64,000 nt of DNA from NCBI GenBank assembly GCA_036279975.1, contig DASURP010000074.1:1-64000 (forward strand), given 5' to 3'. The notes below the pieces were generated by a model. It did no database searches. It saw only the letters and a list, made by a program, of their open reading frames with translations, and was not told the origin of the DNA. This stretch comes from 66-474 sp036279975 (GTDB lineage: Bacteria > Pseudomonadota > Gammaproteobacteria > Xanthomonadales > Rhodanobacteraceae). The first letter of the stretch is position 1. The number at the start of each line of letters is the position of its first letter. Below are positions 17,650 through 29,039 of this stretch, piece after piece. The translations under genes were made by a program, and so were the position numbers.

Positions 17650-17725
17650 GCCGGAATAGCTCAGCTGGTAGAGCAACGCATTCGTAATGCGTGGGTCGGG
17701 GGTTCGATTCCCTCTTCCGGCACCA
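17650..17725 (+). tRNA. tRNA-Thr (anticodon CGT)
   Basis: A 76-base cloverleaf. The acceptor stem GCCGGAA pairs with TTCCGGC. The D-loop is AGCTGGTAGAGC, the anticodon stem-loop GCATTCGTAATGC carries CGT (reads ACG), and the T-arm contains GGTTCGATTCC. The 3' CCA is encoded. No integrase or attachment-site duplication is visible nearby. Confidence 0.97.
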
Positions 17726-17768
17726 ATGGCATGTCCCTGAAACCTGGACGCCGCCGGCGTTCCGCCTG

Positions 17769-18662
17769 TCAGGCGCTGTCCGCTGGCGTGGCGCGCACCG
17801 TGAGGACGTCGCCGGGTGCGGCTTCGACGATGCGCGTGGCGTTGCCGCCGACGAGGATCCGGAATGGCAAGCCGCGCCTGAGCGCACCGATCACCGTGAG
17901 GTCGATGTCATCGGCGAGTGCGCACCGGCGCAACAGGATTTCCGGCGGGCCATGCTCGACATGGGTGCGCAGCTGACGCCGGATCCCGTCGGGAAGGCGC
18001 GCGCCATCCACGAATGACCGCACGGTGTCGCGTTCCAGCCGGACGAACGCCTGCCCGCGGTCGGCATCCAGCAGCAGCGACCGATGCGGGATGTCGAGTG
18101 CATGCATCAGCGTGAAGGCGGCATCGGCGAACCATGCGGCCGCCGTTTCGAGGCCATGCCGCGATTCCGGCGTGAGATCGGTCCCGACCAGCACCTGCTG
18201 GTAGGGGCCGTGCGGACGCGACTTGACGACCAGCACCGACGACGGCGAGCGGCGCAACAACTGGGCCGTGGTGGAATGGCCGGTGAGATCTGCAAACACC
18301 GAGCCGCGGGTCCCGGCGACGACGAGCCCGCACCCTTCGCGCTCCGCGGTCTCGAGGATGCTGTCGGCGGGCTCGCCTTCGGTGACGTGGACCACCAGCT
18401 CGTCGGGCGGGTCGTGCAGATCACGCCTGATCTGGCGTTCGAGGCGTTCGACCGCGGCGTGGTCCACGGCAGACCCGTCGTCGCCCGACGCCCACCAGTC
18501 GTCCGGGGCTCCAGGGCGCAGCACGTGGACGACGTGCAGCGCCGCCCGCCATTGCCGCGCCAGCATGGCCGCACGATCGAGGGCGCGGTCGGAATGGGCC
18601 TCGCGATCGGTGGCAAGCAGGATGCTGCGCGGTGGCTGCGCGATGGTGTCGGCTTCGCCCAT
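17769..18662 (-). CDS. Tandem universal stress protein (two UspA domains)
   Basis: A 297-residue cytoplasmic protein with two Usp-like domains. The first (about 12-150) keeps the ATP-binding signature GTRGSVFADLTGHSTTAQLL followed by SSVLVVK. The second (about 155-290) ends with GALRRGLPFRILVGGNATRIV. Tandem Usp proteins usually respond to starvation, redox or osmotic stress. The start at 18662 has GGGAGG five bases before it. It is divergent from the Mrp antiporter operon with a 176-base spacer, which could hint at shared stress control. Confidence 0.88.
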   Translation of the reverse strand: MGEADTIAQPPRSILLATDREAHSDRALDRAAMLARQWRAALHVVHVLRPGAPDDWWASGDDGSAVDHAAVERLERQIRRDLHDPPDELVVHVTEGEPADSILETAEREGCGLVVAGTRGSVFADLTGHSTTAQLLRRSPSSVLVVKSRPHGPYQQVLVGTDLTPESRHGLETAAAWFADAAFTLMHALDIPHRSLLLDADRGQAFVRLERDTVRSFVDGARLPDGIRRQLRTHVEHGPPEILLRRCALADDIDLTVIGALRRGLPFRILVGGNATRIVEAAPGDVLTVRATPADSA

Positions 18663-18838
18663 GGATACCTCCCGGTGCCGCGGTTGATCCTGCGTACGCG
18701 AGCAAGTGTCACCGGACACGGGCGACGCGTGCAAGCGGGCGTGCGCCGATTCCCGCACCTGCCGTGTAGACTCGAAGCCCAGATGGGTATTGCGGCGTCG
18801 CCGCAGGCCCGGGCGCGCCGATCCGGATTTTCCAGACG

Positions 18839-21724
18839 ATGCCGTACGGCTTGATCTCCACCGCGATCCTGTTGCTGCCGTTCGCGGCGGCGCTGGCCAC
18901 GCCGCTGATCGGTCGCGGCAATCGCAGGCGGACGACGTGGCTGATGACCGGTACCGCCGGCGTCTGCCTGGTCCTTTCGGCGCTGCTGTTCCCCGCCATC
19001 GCCGATGGCACCGTGTTGCGACAGACGTTCGCGTGGGCGCCGGCGCTGGGGCTTGATTTCACGCTGCGCGTGGATGGGCTCACGTGGCTGTTCCTGGTCC
19101 TGGTCACCGGCATCGGGTTGCTGGTCGGCATCTACGCGACCTGGTACATGCCGCGCGAGTACCCGCTGGTGCGGTTCTTCTCGCTGCTGCTGGGCTTCAT
19201 GGGCGCGATGCTGGGCATCGTGCTGTCCGGCAACGTGATCCAGCTGGTGTTCTTCTGGGAACTGACCAGCCTGTTCTCGTTCCTGCTGATCGGCTATTGG
19301 CACCACGGCAAGTCAGCGCGCGACGCCGCACGCACGGCGCTGATCGTCACGGTCACGGGCGGGTTGTGCCTGCTGGCCGGCGTGCTGGTACTGGCGCACG
19401 TCGCGGGCAGCTACGACGTCGATGCGATCCTCGCCGCGGGCGATCGCATCCGGACGAGTCCGCTGTACCTGCCGGCGTTGCTGTTGATCCTGCTGGGCGC
19501 ATTCACCAAGAGCGCGCAGGTGCCGTTCCATTTCTGGCTGCCGCAGGCGATGTCGGCGCCCACGCCGGTGTCGGCGTACCTGCACTCGGCGACGATGGTG
19601 AAGGCCGGCGTGTTCCTGCTGCTGCGGTTCTGGCCGGTGCTGGCGGGCACCGAGGCGTGGTTCTGGATCGTGGGCGGCGTGGGCCTCGCGACGATGCTGA
19701 CGGGCGCCTGGGCCGCCACGTTCCAGCACGACATGAAAGCGGTGCTGGCGTACTCGACCATCAGCCACCTCGGCCTGATCACGATGCTGGCCGGACTCGG
19801 CAGCACGCTGGGCGTGGTGGCGGCAATCTTCCACACCGTCAACCACGCGACCTTCAAGGCTTCCTTGTTCATGGCCGCGGGCGCGGTGGACCACGAAACC
19901 GGCACGCGCGATCTGCGGCGGCTGGGCGGCTTGCGCCACGTGATGCCGATCACCGCAACGCTGGCGGTGATTGCCGGCGCGGCGATGGCCGGCGTGCCGC
20001 TGCTCAACGGTTTCCTGTCCAAGGAGATGTTTTTCGCGGTGGCGCTGGGCGCCAACCATGGGCTCGGGCTGGATGCGCTGACGGTACTGGTTGCGGTCGC
20101 GGCGGCGGCGCTCGGCGTGACCTATTCGCTGCGGCTGGTGGGTGGCGCGTTCTTCGGCCCGCTCCGACATGATTTCCCGCGCGAACCACACGAGCCGCCG
20201 CGCTGGATGCGTTTCCCGATCGGGCTGTTGGCATTGGCGTGCCTTGCGGTCGGGATTTTCCCGGCGTGGTCGGTCGGTCCGATCCTGCGCGCGGCCGCGC
20301 TTTCGGTGCTGGGGGCGCAATTGCCCGCCTACAACCTGGCGATCTGGCACGGCCTGACGATGCCGATGCTGATGAGCGTGATCGCGTTCGCCGCCGGATG
20401 CGTGTTGTATATCGCGCTGCGGCGACGCATTGCCGCCCGCGACGGTACGCCGCTGATCGACCGGATCCACGCCATGTACGGGTTCGAGCGCGTGCTCGCG
20501 TTCCTGACTTCCACCCTGCCCGACTTGTTCGCCAAGATCTTTCCCGGCCGCAAGCTGCAGGTGCAATTGCTGCTGGTGGTGGTATTGGCGGGCGTGTTCG
20601 GTTTCCTCGCCGTGCAACCGCTGCCGGCGCCCGCCGTGCATGGCATGCAGGTCGATCCCGCGTTCGCGCTGCTGTGGCTGCTCGGCGTCGCCTGTGCGAT
20701 CGGCGCAGCCACGCAGGCCAAGTTCCATCGCATGGCGGCGTTGATCCTCACGGCCGGGACCGGCCTCGCGGTGTGCATCACCTTCGTGTGGCTGTCGGCG
20801 CCGGATCTCGCGGTCACGCAATTGGTCGTCGAATCGGTCACCACCGTGCTGCTGCTGCTGGGATTGCGCTGGCTGCCCAAGCGCATCCGGGGACTGGCGC
20901 CGCGGAGTCGCGCCGCACGTTTTCGCCACATCCGCGACGCCGTCATTGCGCTCGGCGTCGGGGTGGGTCTCGCCAGCCTCGCGTACGCGGTGATGAACCA
21001 CCTGGTCGCCGATTCGGCGTCGCGTTTCTTCCTCGAACAGGCGCTGCCGGGCGGCGGCGGGCGCAACGTGGTCAACGTGATCCTGGTGGACTTCCGCGCG
21101 CTGGATACGCTCGGCGAAATCACCGTCCTCGCGATCGTGGCGCTGGCGGTGTTCGCGCTGCTGTGGCGGTTTCGTCCGGCGGCCGAGAGCATCGGATCGG
21201 CGCGGCAGCGGGGCGATGTCGCGCCGGCGCAAGACAAACACGCGTTGGCCGATCAACTGGCGATCCCGGCATTGCTGATCCTGATGGCGGCGCCGCTGAT
21301 CGCGCTGTTCGCGCTGCACCTGTTCCTGCGCGGACACGACTTGCCGGGTGGCGGCTTCGTCGCCGGGATCACCGTGACGATGACGCTGGTCGTGTTGTAC
21401 ATGGCCGCCGGCGCGCGCTGGGTGGAGGCCCGGCTGAAGATCGCGCCGGTGCGCTGGATCGGTGCGGGCCTGCTGCTGGCGATCGCCACCGGCCTGGCCG
21501 CGGTGGCGCTGGGCAAACCGTTCCTCACCTCGTACCACGGACACTGGACGGTGCCGGTGCTGGGCAACGTTCCGTTGAACAGCGCGCTGCTGTTCGACCT
21601 AGGCGTGTTCGCGGTGGTGTCGGGCGCCAGCGTGCTGATGCTGGTGGTGCTGGCACACCAGTCGTTGCGGCGCGTGATGCCCGCACCCGATGCGCCGCGC
21701 GACGCCGACGAGGCGGGTTCCTGA
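18839..21724 (+). CDS. mrpA: Mrp Na+(K+)/H+ antiporter subunit A fused to subunit B
   Basis: The large proton-translocating subunit of the Mrp multi-subunit antiporter, homologous to complex I subunits NuoL and NuoN, in the inner membrane. The protein has 961 residues and about 20 or more membrane segments. The NuoL-like core (about 1-500) includes FWELTSLFSFLLIGYW and the lysine-bearing helix FHFWLPQAMSAPTPVSAYLH. The C-terminal part (about 800-950) is the MrpB domain with LRGHDLPGGGFVAG. This A-B fusion explains why no separate mrpB follows. The Shine-Dalgarno is weak. Its stop overlaps the mrpC start (TGATG). Confidence 0.94.
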   Translation: MPYGLISTAILLLPFAAALATPLIGRGNRRRTTWLMTGTAGVCLVLSALLFPAIADGTVLRQTFAWAPALGLDFTLRVDGLTWLFLVLVTGIGLLVGIYATWYMPREYPLVRFFSLLLGFMGAMLGIVLSGNVIQLVFFWELTSLFSFLLIGYWHHGKSARDAARTALIVTVTGGLCLLAGVLVLAHVAGSYDVDAILAAGDRIRTSPLYLPALLLILLGAFTKSAQVPFHFWLPQAMSAPTPVSAYLHSATMVKAGVFLLLRFWPVLAGTEAWFWIVGGVGLATMLTGAWAATFQHDMKAVLAYSTISHLGLITMLAGLGSTLGVVAAIFHTVNHATFKASLFMAAGAVDHETGTRDLRRLGGLRHVMPITATLAVIAGAAMAGVPLLNGFLSKEMFFAVALGANHGLGLDALTVLVAVAAAALGVTYSLRLVGGAFFGPLRHDFPREPHEPPRWMRFPIGLLALACLAVGIFPAWSVGPILRAAALSVLGAQLPAYNLAIWHGLTMPMLMSVIAFAAGCVLYIALRRRIAARDGTPLIDRIHAMYGFERVLAFLTSTLPDLFAKIFPGRKLQVQLLLVVVLAGVFGFLAVQPLPAPAVHGMQVDPAFALLWLLGVACAIGAATQAKFHRMAALILTAGTGLAVCITFVWLSAPDLAVTQLVVESVTTVLLLLGLRWLPKRIRGLAPRSRAARFRHIRDAVIALGVGVGLASLAYAVMNHLVADSASRFFLEQALPGGGGRNVVNVILVDFRALDTLGEITVLAIVALAVFALLWRFRPAAESIGSARQRGDVAPAQDKHALADQLAIPALLILMAAPLIALFALHLFLRGHDLPGGGFVAGITVTMTLVVLYMAAGARWVEARLKIAPVRWIGAGLLLAIATGLAAVALGKPFLTSYHGHWTVPVLGNVPLNSALLFDLGVFAVVSGASVLMLVVLAHQSLRRVMPAPDAPRDADEAGS

Positions 21725-22062
21725 TGGAAGCCGTACTCGCGATCGCGATCGGCGCCCTCGCGGGTTCGGGCGTGTGGCTGCTGCTGCGTCCGCGCACGTT
21801 CCAGGTGATCATCGGCCTGACGCTGATTTCCTATGCGGTGAATCTTTTCATCTTCTCGGTCGGCGGCCTGCGGGTCGGCGCCGATCCGGTGCTCGGTGCC
21901 GCCGCCGATCCTTCGCGCTATGCCGACCCGCTGCCGCAGGCGCTGGTGCTGACGGCAATCGTGATCGGCTTCGCCACCACGGCGCTGTTCCTGGTGGTGC
22001 TGCTGACGTCGCGCGGGCTTGCCGGCAACGACCACGTCGACGGCCAGGACGGCACGCCATGA
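21724..22062 (+). CDS. mrpC: Mrp antiporter subunit C
   Basis: A 112-residue, three-helix membrane subunit homologous to NuoK. The pattern LRPRTFQVIIGLTLISYAVNLFIF, split over two helices, and DPLPQALVLTAIVIGFATTAL are family hallmarks. It starts within the stop codon of mrpA and its own stop overlaps mrpD by ATGA, so translation is coupled along the operon. Confidence 0.94.
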   Translation: MEAVLAIAIGALAGSGVWLLLRPRTFQVIIGLTLISYAVNLFIFSVGGLRVGADPVLGAAADPSRYADPLPQALVLTAIVIGFATTALFLVVLLTSRGLAGNDHVDGQDGTP

Positions 22063-23633
22063 ACGGCGCGCTCGCAATCGCACCGATCCTGGTTCCGCTC
22101 GCGGTGGCTGCCGTCCAGCTGCTGCTCGGCATACGCTTGCGGGGCCTCCGCACGGGCCTGAGTTTCCTGTCATGCCTCGCGCTGGTGGCCGTCGCGGCGA
22201 TGCTGATGATGTCGGCCTCGCGCAGCGAAGGCGCGGCGCTGGTCTATAACGTCGGCGCGTGGCCCGCACGCTTCGCGATCGTGCTGGTGGTCGACCGATT
22301 GACGGCGCTGATGTTGCTGCTCACGGCAGTGCTGGCGCTCATGGTGCTGCCGTATGCGCTCGGCCGCTGGCAGCGCATGGGTCCGCACTTCCAGCCGCTC
22401 GTGCAATTGCTGCTGGTGGGCTACAACGGCGCGTTCCTGACCGGCGACCTGTTCAACCTGTTCGTGTTTTTCGAAGTGCTGCTGGCCGCGTCCTACGGCT
22501 TGGCGCTGCACGGCTCCGGCGCGCGCCGGGTTGGCGCCGGGCTGCACTACATCGCGATCAATTTGACCGCCTCGATGCTGTTCCTGGTCGGCGTCGGCCT
22601 GATCTTCGGCGTCACCGGCACCCTGAACATGGCGGTGCTGGCGCACCTGGTTCCCGACCTCACCGGCACGCCGCGCGCGTTGATGCACGCGGGCGCGGCG
22701 TTGCTGGGACTGGCCTTCCTGGTCAAGGCGGCGGTCTGGCCGGTGGGCTTCTGGCTGCCGCGCACGTACTCGGCCGCGATCCCGCCGGTCGCGGCGCTGT
22801 TCGCGGCGATGACCAAGCTCGGCATCTACGTGATCCTGCGCCTCAGCCTGCTGCTGTTCGGCGCCGATGCCGGCGCGGCGTCGATGCATTTCGGCAGCGA
22901 GTGGCTGCTGTGGCTCGGGATCATCACGCTGGCGGTGGGCAGCATCGGGATGCTGGGCGCGCGCGAGCTCGGCAAGCTCGCGGCGTATTGCGTGCTGGTG
23001 TCTTCGGGCACGCTGCTGGGCGCGATCGCGCTGCACATCCCGGCGGTGACCGCGGGCGCGCTGGCGTACCTCGTGGTTTCGGTGCTCGGGATCGCCGCAT
23101 TCTTCCTGCTGGCCGGGCTGGTCGTGCCGCGCGAGGCGCCGGCAGGCGCCGCCCAACTGGAGTCGTACGATCCCGCCGTCGATGCCTTGTTTGCCGCCGA
23201 GGACGAACGGCGGGTGACGAGTCCGGCGCCGGTGGTGATCCTCGCTGCGTGTTTCCTGGCCTGCGGGTTGCTGCTGGCGGGGTTGCCGCCGCTTTCGGGG
23301 TTCATCGCGAAATTCGCCTTGCTGGCGCCGATGCTGGGGCACGGCAGGGGCGCCACGGTGCTGTTCGCGCTCACGATCGCGGCAGGGCTGTGCACGGCGA
23401 TCGCGATGGTGCGTGCCGGCATCCAGATTTTCTGGGCCGACGCGGAATGGGAATTCCCGCGCGTCGAGCCGGGTGAAACGATTTCCGTTGTATCGCTGCT
23501 GGGCATCTGCCTCGTGCTCACCTTCATCGTCGCGGCGCCATGGAATTACCTGTCGGCCACCGCGCGCCAGATCCACGCGCCCGGGCATTACATCCACGCG
23601 GTGATGGGCCAGGCCACGGAGACCCGGCCATGA
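22059..23633 (+). CDS. mrpD: Mrp antiporter subunit D
   Basis: The second proton-pumping-type subunit, NuoN/NuoL-like, 524 residues with about 14 helices. Visible core signatures are LFNLFVFFEVLLAASYGLALHG (split by helix ends), the lysine helix LVKAAVWPVGFWLP, and PPVAALFAAMTKLGIY. A loop near residues 363-385 carries acidic residues. It overlaps both neighbours by four bases. Confidence 0.94.
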   Translation: MNGALAIAPILVPLAVAAVQLLLGIRLRGLRTGLSFLSCLALVAVAAMLMMSASRSEGAALVYNVGAWPARFAIVLVVDRLTALMLLLTAVLALMVLPYALGRWQRMGPHFQPLVQLLLVGYNGAFLTGDLFNLFVFFEVLLAASYGLALHGSGARRVGAGLHYIAINLTASMLFLVGVGLIFGVTGTLNMAVLAHLVPDLTGTPRALMHAGAALLGLAFLVKAAVWPVGFWLPRTYSAAIPPVAALFAAMTKLGIYVILRLSLLLFGADAGAASMHFGSEWLLWLGIITLAVGSIGMLGARELGKLAAYCVLVSSGTLLGAIALHIPAVTAGALAYLVVSVLGIAAFFLLAGLVVPREAPAGAAQLESYDPAVDALFAAEDERRVTSPAPVVILAACFLACGLLLAGLPPLSGFIAKFALLAPMLGHGRGATVLFALTIAAGLCTAIAMVRAGIQIFWADAEWEFPRVEPGETISVVSLLGICLVLTFIVAAPWNYLSATARQIHAPGHYIHAVMGQATETRP

Positions 23634-24115
23634 AGCGCTGGCTGCCGCACCCGTGGTTCGCGCTGTGGCTGCTGGCGGCCTGGCTGTTGTTGCAGCAAAG
23701 CTTCGCCGTGCCGACGATCGTGCTCGGGATCGTGCTGGCACTCGTGCTGTCCTGGGCGCTCGGCAAGCTGCACCTGCCAAGGGTGCGCGTGCGCAGCCTG
23801 GGGGCCTTGTTCATGCTGCTGGTGCGGGTGTTCGGCGACATCGTGCGCTCCAACATCGCGGTGGCGAAGATCATCGTCTCGCCGCGGCCGCACTTCACCT
23901 CCGGGTTCATCGCGGTACCGCTGGAGACCAACAACCCGTATGCATTGGCGCTGCTGGCCTGCATCATCACCGCGACCCCGGGCACGATCTGGGTCAGCCA
24001 CGATTCCGGGCGCCGGGTGCTGCTGATCCACGTGCTCGATGTCATCGATGAAGCCGCCTGGATCGACCACATCAAGCGCCGCTACGAGCAGCCGCTGCTC
24101 AGGGTTTTCCAATGA
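23630..24115 (+). CDS. mrpE: Mrp antiporter subunit E
   Basis: A 161-residue membrane subunit with two or three N-terminal helices and a C-terminal soluble part. ACIITATPGTIWVS and the ending HIKRRYEQPLLRVF are typical of MrpE. The start ATGA overlaps the mrpD stop. The subunit has no complex I counterpart and is thought to help assembly. Confidence 0.92.
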   Translation: MKRWLPHPWFALWLLAAWLLLQQSFAVPTIVLGIVLALVLSWALGKLHLPRVRVRSLGALFMLLVRVFGDIVRSNIAVAKIIVSPRPHFTSGFIAVPLETNNPYALALLACIITATPGTIWVSHDSGRRVLLIHVLDVIDEAAWIDHIKRRYEQPLLRVFQ

Positions 24116-24393
24116 CCGCCAGCCTCGCAGCCGCCGCCATTCTCGCCGCCCAGTTCCTGCTGTTGCTGGGCATGGGCATGGCCATCGTCCGCATGGTGCG
24201 CGGCCCGCGCGCGCAGGACCGGGTGCTGGCGCTGGACGCGTTGTACATCGACGGCATGCTGCTGTTGCTCACCATCGGCATCCGCACCGGCAGTCTCCTG
24301 TACGTCGAGGCCGGCCTGATCATCGCGCTGCTCGGCTTCGCGGCCACCGCGGCGTTCTCCAAGTTCCTGTTGCGCGGCGAGGTGATCGAATGA
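24112..24393 (+). CDS. mrpF: Mrp antiporter subunit F
   Basis: A 93-residue three-helix subunit. RMVRGPRAQDRVLALDALYIDGMLL, split by a short loop, is the family signature (P..DR..A.D). It overlaps mrpE and mrpG by four bases at either end. Confidence 0.93.
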   Translation: MTASLAAAAILAAQFLLLLGMGMAIVRMVRGPRAQDRVLALDALYIDGMLLLLTIGIRTGSLLYVEAGLIIALLGFAATAAFSKFLLRGEVIE

Positions 24394-24773
24394 GCGCGCT
24401 CACGGCGGTGCCGGGCTGGGCCGCGCTGACGATCGGGGTGCTGGTGTTCGCCGGCGCGCTGCTGGCGTGCATCGGTTCGGCGGGCCTGCTGCGCCTCGCC
24501 ACGTTCTACCGCCGCGTGCACGCACCGACCCTCGGCACCACGCTCGGCATGTACCTGGTGCTGGCCGGAACCATCGTATTCTTCTGGGCGGGCGAAGGCC
24601 GGCCTGCGCTGCACGTCATCCTGGTCGGCGTATGCGTCAGCATCACCACGCCGATCTCCCTGATGCTGCTGGCGCGCGCCGCGCTGGAGCGCGACCGGCG
24701 GCAAGGCGTGGCAGGCATACCGACGGCCGCGCCGCCCGCGGTCGGCGCGGATGAAAGCGGGTCGATGCGCTGA
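24390..24773 (+). CDS. mrpG: Mrp antiporter subunit G
   Basis: The last gene of the operon, 127 residues with three helices. GSAGLLRLATFYRRVHAPT and TLGMYLVLAGTIVFFW match the MrpG (PhaG/MnhG) family. The C-terminal tail is hydrophilic. It converges with a LysR gene 60 bases later. Confidence 0.93.
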   Translation: MSALTAVPGWAALTIGVLVFAGALLACIGSAGLLRLATFYRRVHAPTLGTTLGMYLVLAGTIVFFWAGEGRPALHVILVGVCVSITTPISLMLLARAALERDRRQGVAGIPTAAPPAVGADESGSMR

Positions 24774-24782
24774 AACGAGCGT

Positions 24783-24825
24783 GGTGCGCACGCAGGGACG
24801 GATTGCCATCCACGCGCTGCGCACC
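24783..24825. terminator. Inverted repeat between convergent mrpG and the LysR gene
   Basis: GGTGCGCA (24783-24790) and TGCGCACC (24818-24825) are exact complements separated by 27 bases. They may act as a weak bidirectional terminator; no T-run is present. Confidence 0.25.
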
Positions 24826-24833
24826 GCCGCGAA

Positions 24834-25856
24834 TCAGCGTTCGGAGTGCCCGGGTTCGTCGTGCTCGCGGTGGGCCAGCAGGCCCGGCTTGATCTGGTCG
24901 ATGAAGCCGCGCGCTTCCGATGACAGGTACTTGCCCTTGCGCACCACCACCCCGTAGCTGCGCTGCGGGAACCAAGCGCGCATGTTGCGAGCAACCAGCC
25001 GCTTGCCGTCAGCCTCGCCGAGGCAGATGCCGGTGACGATGGAAATGCCCAGCCCCATCGCGACGTATTGCTTGATCACTTCCCAGCCGCCGACTTCGAT
25101 CGCGACGGTGTAGGGCACCTTGCGCTGCTGGAAGACCAGGTCCACCAGCCGGTAGGTCGTCAGCCGGTGCGGCGGCAGGATCAGGCCGAACGGCGAGAGG
25201 TCGGCGAGGCGCAGGTCGGGCTTGTCCGCGAGTGGGTGCCCGATCGGCAGGATCAGCATCGGGTCGTAGCGGCGGAACGGCTGGTAGGTGATGTCGTGCG
25301 GCACGTCCAGCATCGAGCCCACCGCGAAGTCGGCCTGGTTGGAGCGCAGCATCGCGAGGCCGTCCTTGCCGGTCACGTTGGCAAGCTGCAGGCGCACGCC
25401 CGGGAAGCTTTCGCGGTAACCCGCGACCAGCGGCGGCAGCAGGTACTGGATGGTGGATGCGCCGGCGGCAATGGTGAGCTCGCCCGCGCCGAGGCCTTCG
25501 ATGGCGCTGTGGAACTGTGCGTCGAGGCTGTCCAGTCCTTCGACCAGTGGCCGCGCCTGCTCGAACAGCGCCTGGCCCGCGGGGGTCAGGATGACGCGGC
25601 GCCTTCCGCGTTCCACCAGGCGTGTCCCGAGTTCCCGCTCCAGTGCCTGCAGTTGCAGGCTGATCGAAGGCGCCGACAGGAACAGCGATTCCGCTGCGCG
25701 CGCCAGGGTGCCGAGCTTGGCGATGGCGACGAACGCGCGCAGCTGCTTGTAACGGTTGCCCTTGTAGTAGAAGCGGGTGCCGGCGCCGGAGCGCGTGGCG
25801 GACTTGCTGGCGCGTGACTTGCGCTTTGTGGCGGGTTTGGGGGTGGCTGCACGCAT
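24834..25856 (-). CDS. LysR-family regulator, divergent from aceBA
   Basis: A 340-residue LysR-type DNA-binding regulator. A Lys/Arg-rich N-terminal tail of about 30 residues precedes the winged helix-turn-helix (about 33-92, with FVAIAKLGTLARAAESLFLS). An effector-binding domain of the CysB/Cbl style follows (about 120-320). It is transcribed away from aceB with a shared 134-base AT-rich control region, so it probably regulates the glyoxylate shunt and itself. The effector is unknown. Confidence 0.88.
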   Translation of the reverse strand: MRAATPKPATKRKSRASKSATRSGAGTRFYYKGNRYKQLRAFVAIAKLGTLARAAESLFLSAPSISLQLQALERELGTRLVERGRRRVILTPAGQALFEQARPLVEGLDSLDAQFHSAIEGLGAGELTIAAGASTIQYLLPPLVAGYRESFPGVRLQLANVTGKDGLAMLRSNQADFAVGSMLDVPHDITYQPFRRYDPMLILPIGHPLADKPDLRLADLSPFGLILPPHRLTTYRLVDLVFQQRKVPYTVAIEVGGWEVIKQYVAMGLGISIVTGICLGEADGKRLVARNMRAWFPQRSYGVVVRKGKYLSSEARGFIDQIKPGLLAHREHDEPGHSER

Positions 25857-25875
25857 GTGAATCCCTTCTGTCTCA

Positions 25876-25889
25876 ATATGTTGCCATAT
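25876..25889. promoter_or_regulatory. Candidate LysR operator in the lysR-aceB control region
   Basis: The inverted repeat ATATG-ttgc-CATAT lies 20 bases from the LysR start and about 100 bases before aceB. The spacer 25857-25990 is clearly AT-richer than its surroundings. The size is close to a LysR T-N11-A half-site pair. This is a candidate only. Confidence 0.35.
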
Positions 25890-25990
25890 GATTTATGTAA
25901 GTCAAAGTATGTGATTGAAAGCTTTGTTTTGTCAAATCATGGTTCACGGCCTAGCTTCGATGGACCGCGACAGACCAAGAGGACCACGTC

Positions 25991-27595
<1,605 letters not shown>

Positions 27596-27626
27596 CGTCC
27601 ACCCGCATCCCACCACGGAGCCCGAC

Positions 27627-28919
<1,293 letters not shown>

Positions 28920-28944
28920 CGCAGGCGTGAAGGTTTTCCGATGA

Positions 28945-28977
28945 CGGGGCGCGGCGCAGGTCGCGCCCCGCTCTTTT
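28945..28977 (+). terminator. Intrinsic terminator of aceBA
   Basis: A perfect 9-bp GC-rich stem (CGGGGCGCG / CGCGCCCCG) with an 8-base loop is followed by CTCTTTT. It lies 25 bases after the aceA stop. Confidence 0.8.
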
Positions 28978-29039
28978 GCGCTTGTGGGCCGTGCCCACGC
29001 GCGCTAACGTGACGATTTCGACGACTCCCGGGGAGCGCC

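Noticed and set aside
17650..17725. tRNA-Thr as the attachment site of an integrated element
   Set aside because: There is no integrase, no partial tRNA duplicate, and both flanks are ordinary chromosomal genes.
19313..21544. Long antisense frame in mrpA
   Set aside because: Its Arg/Gln/His-rich product has no recognisable features and mirrors a highly conserved membrane protein gene.
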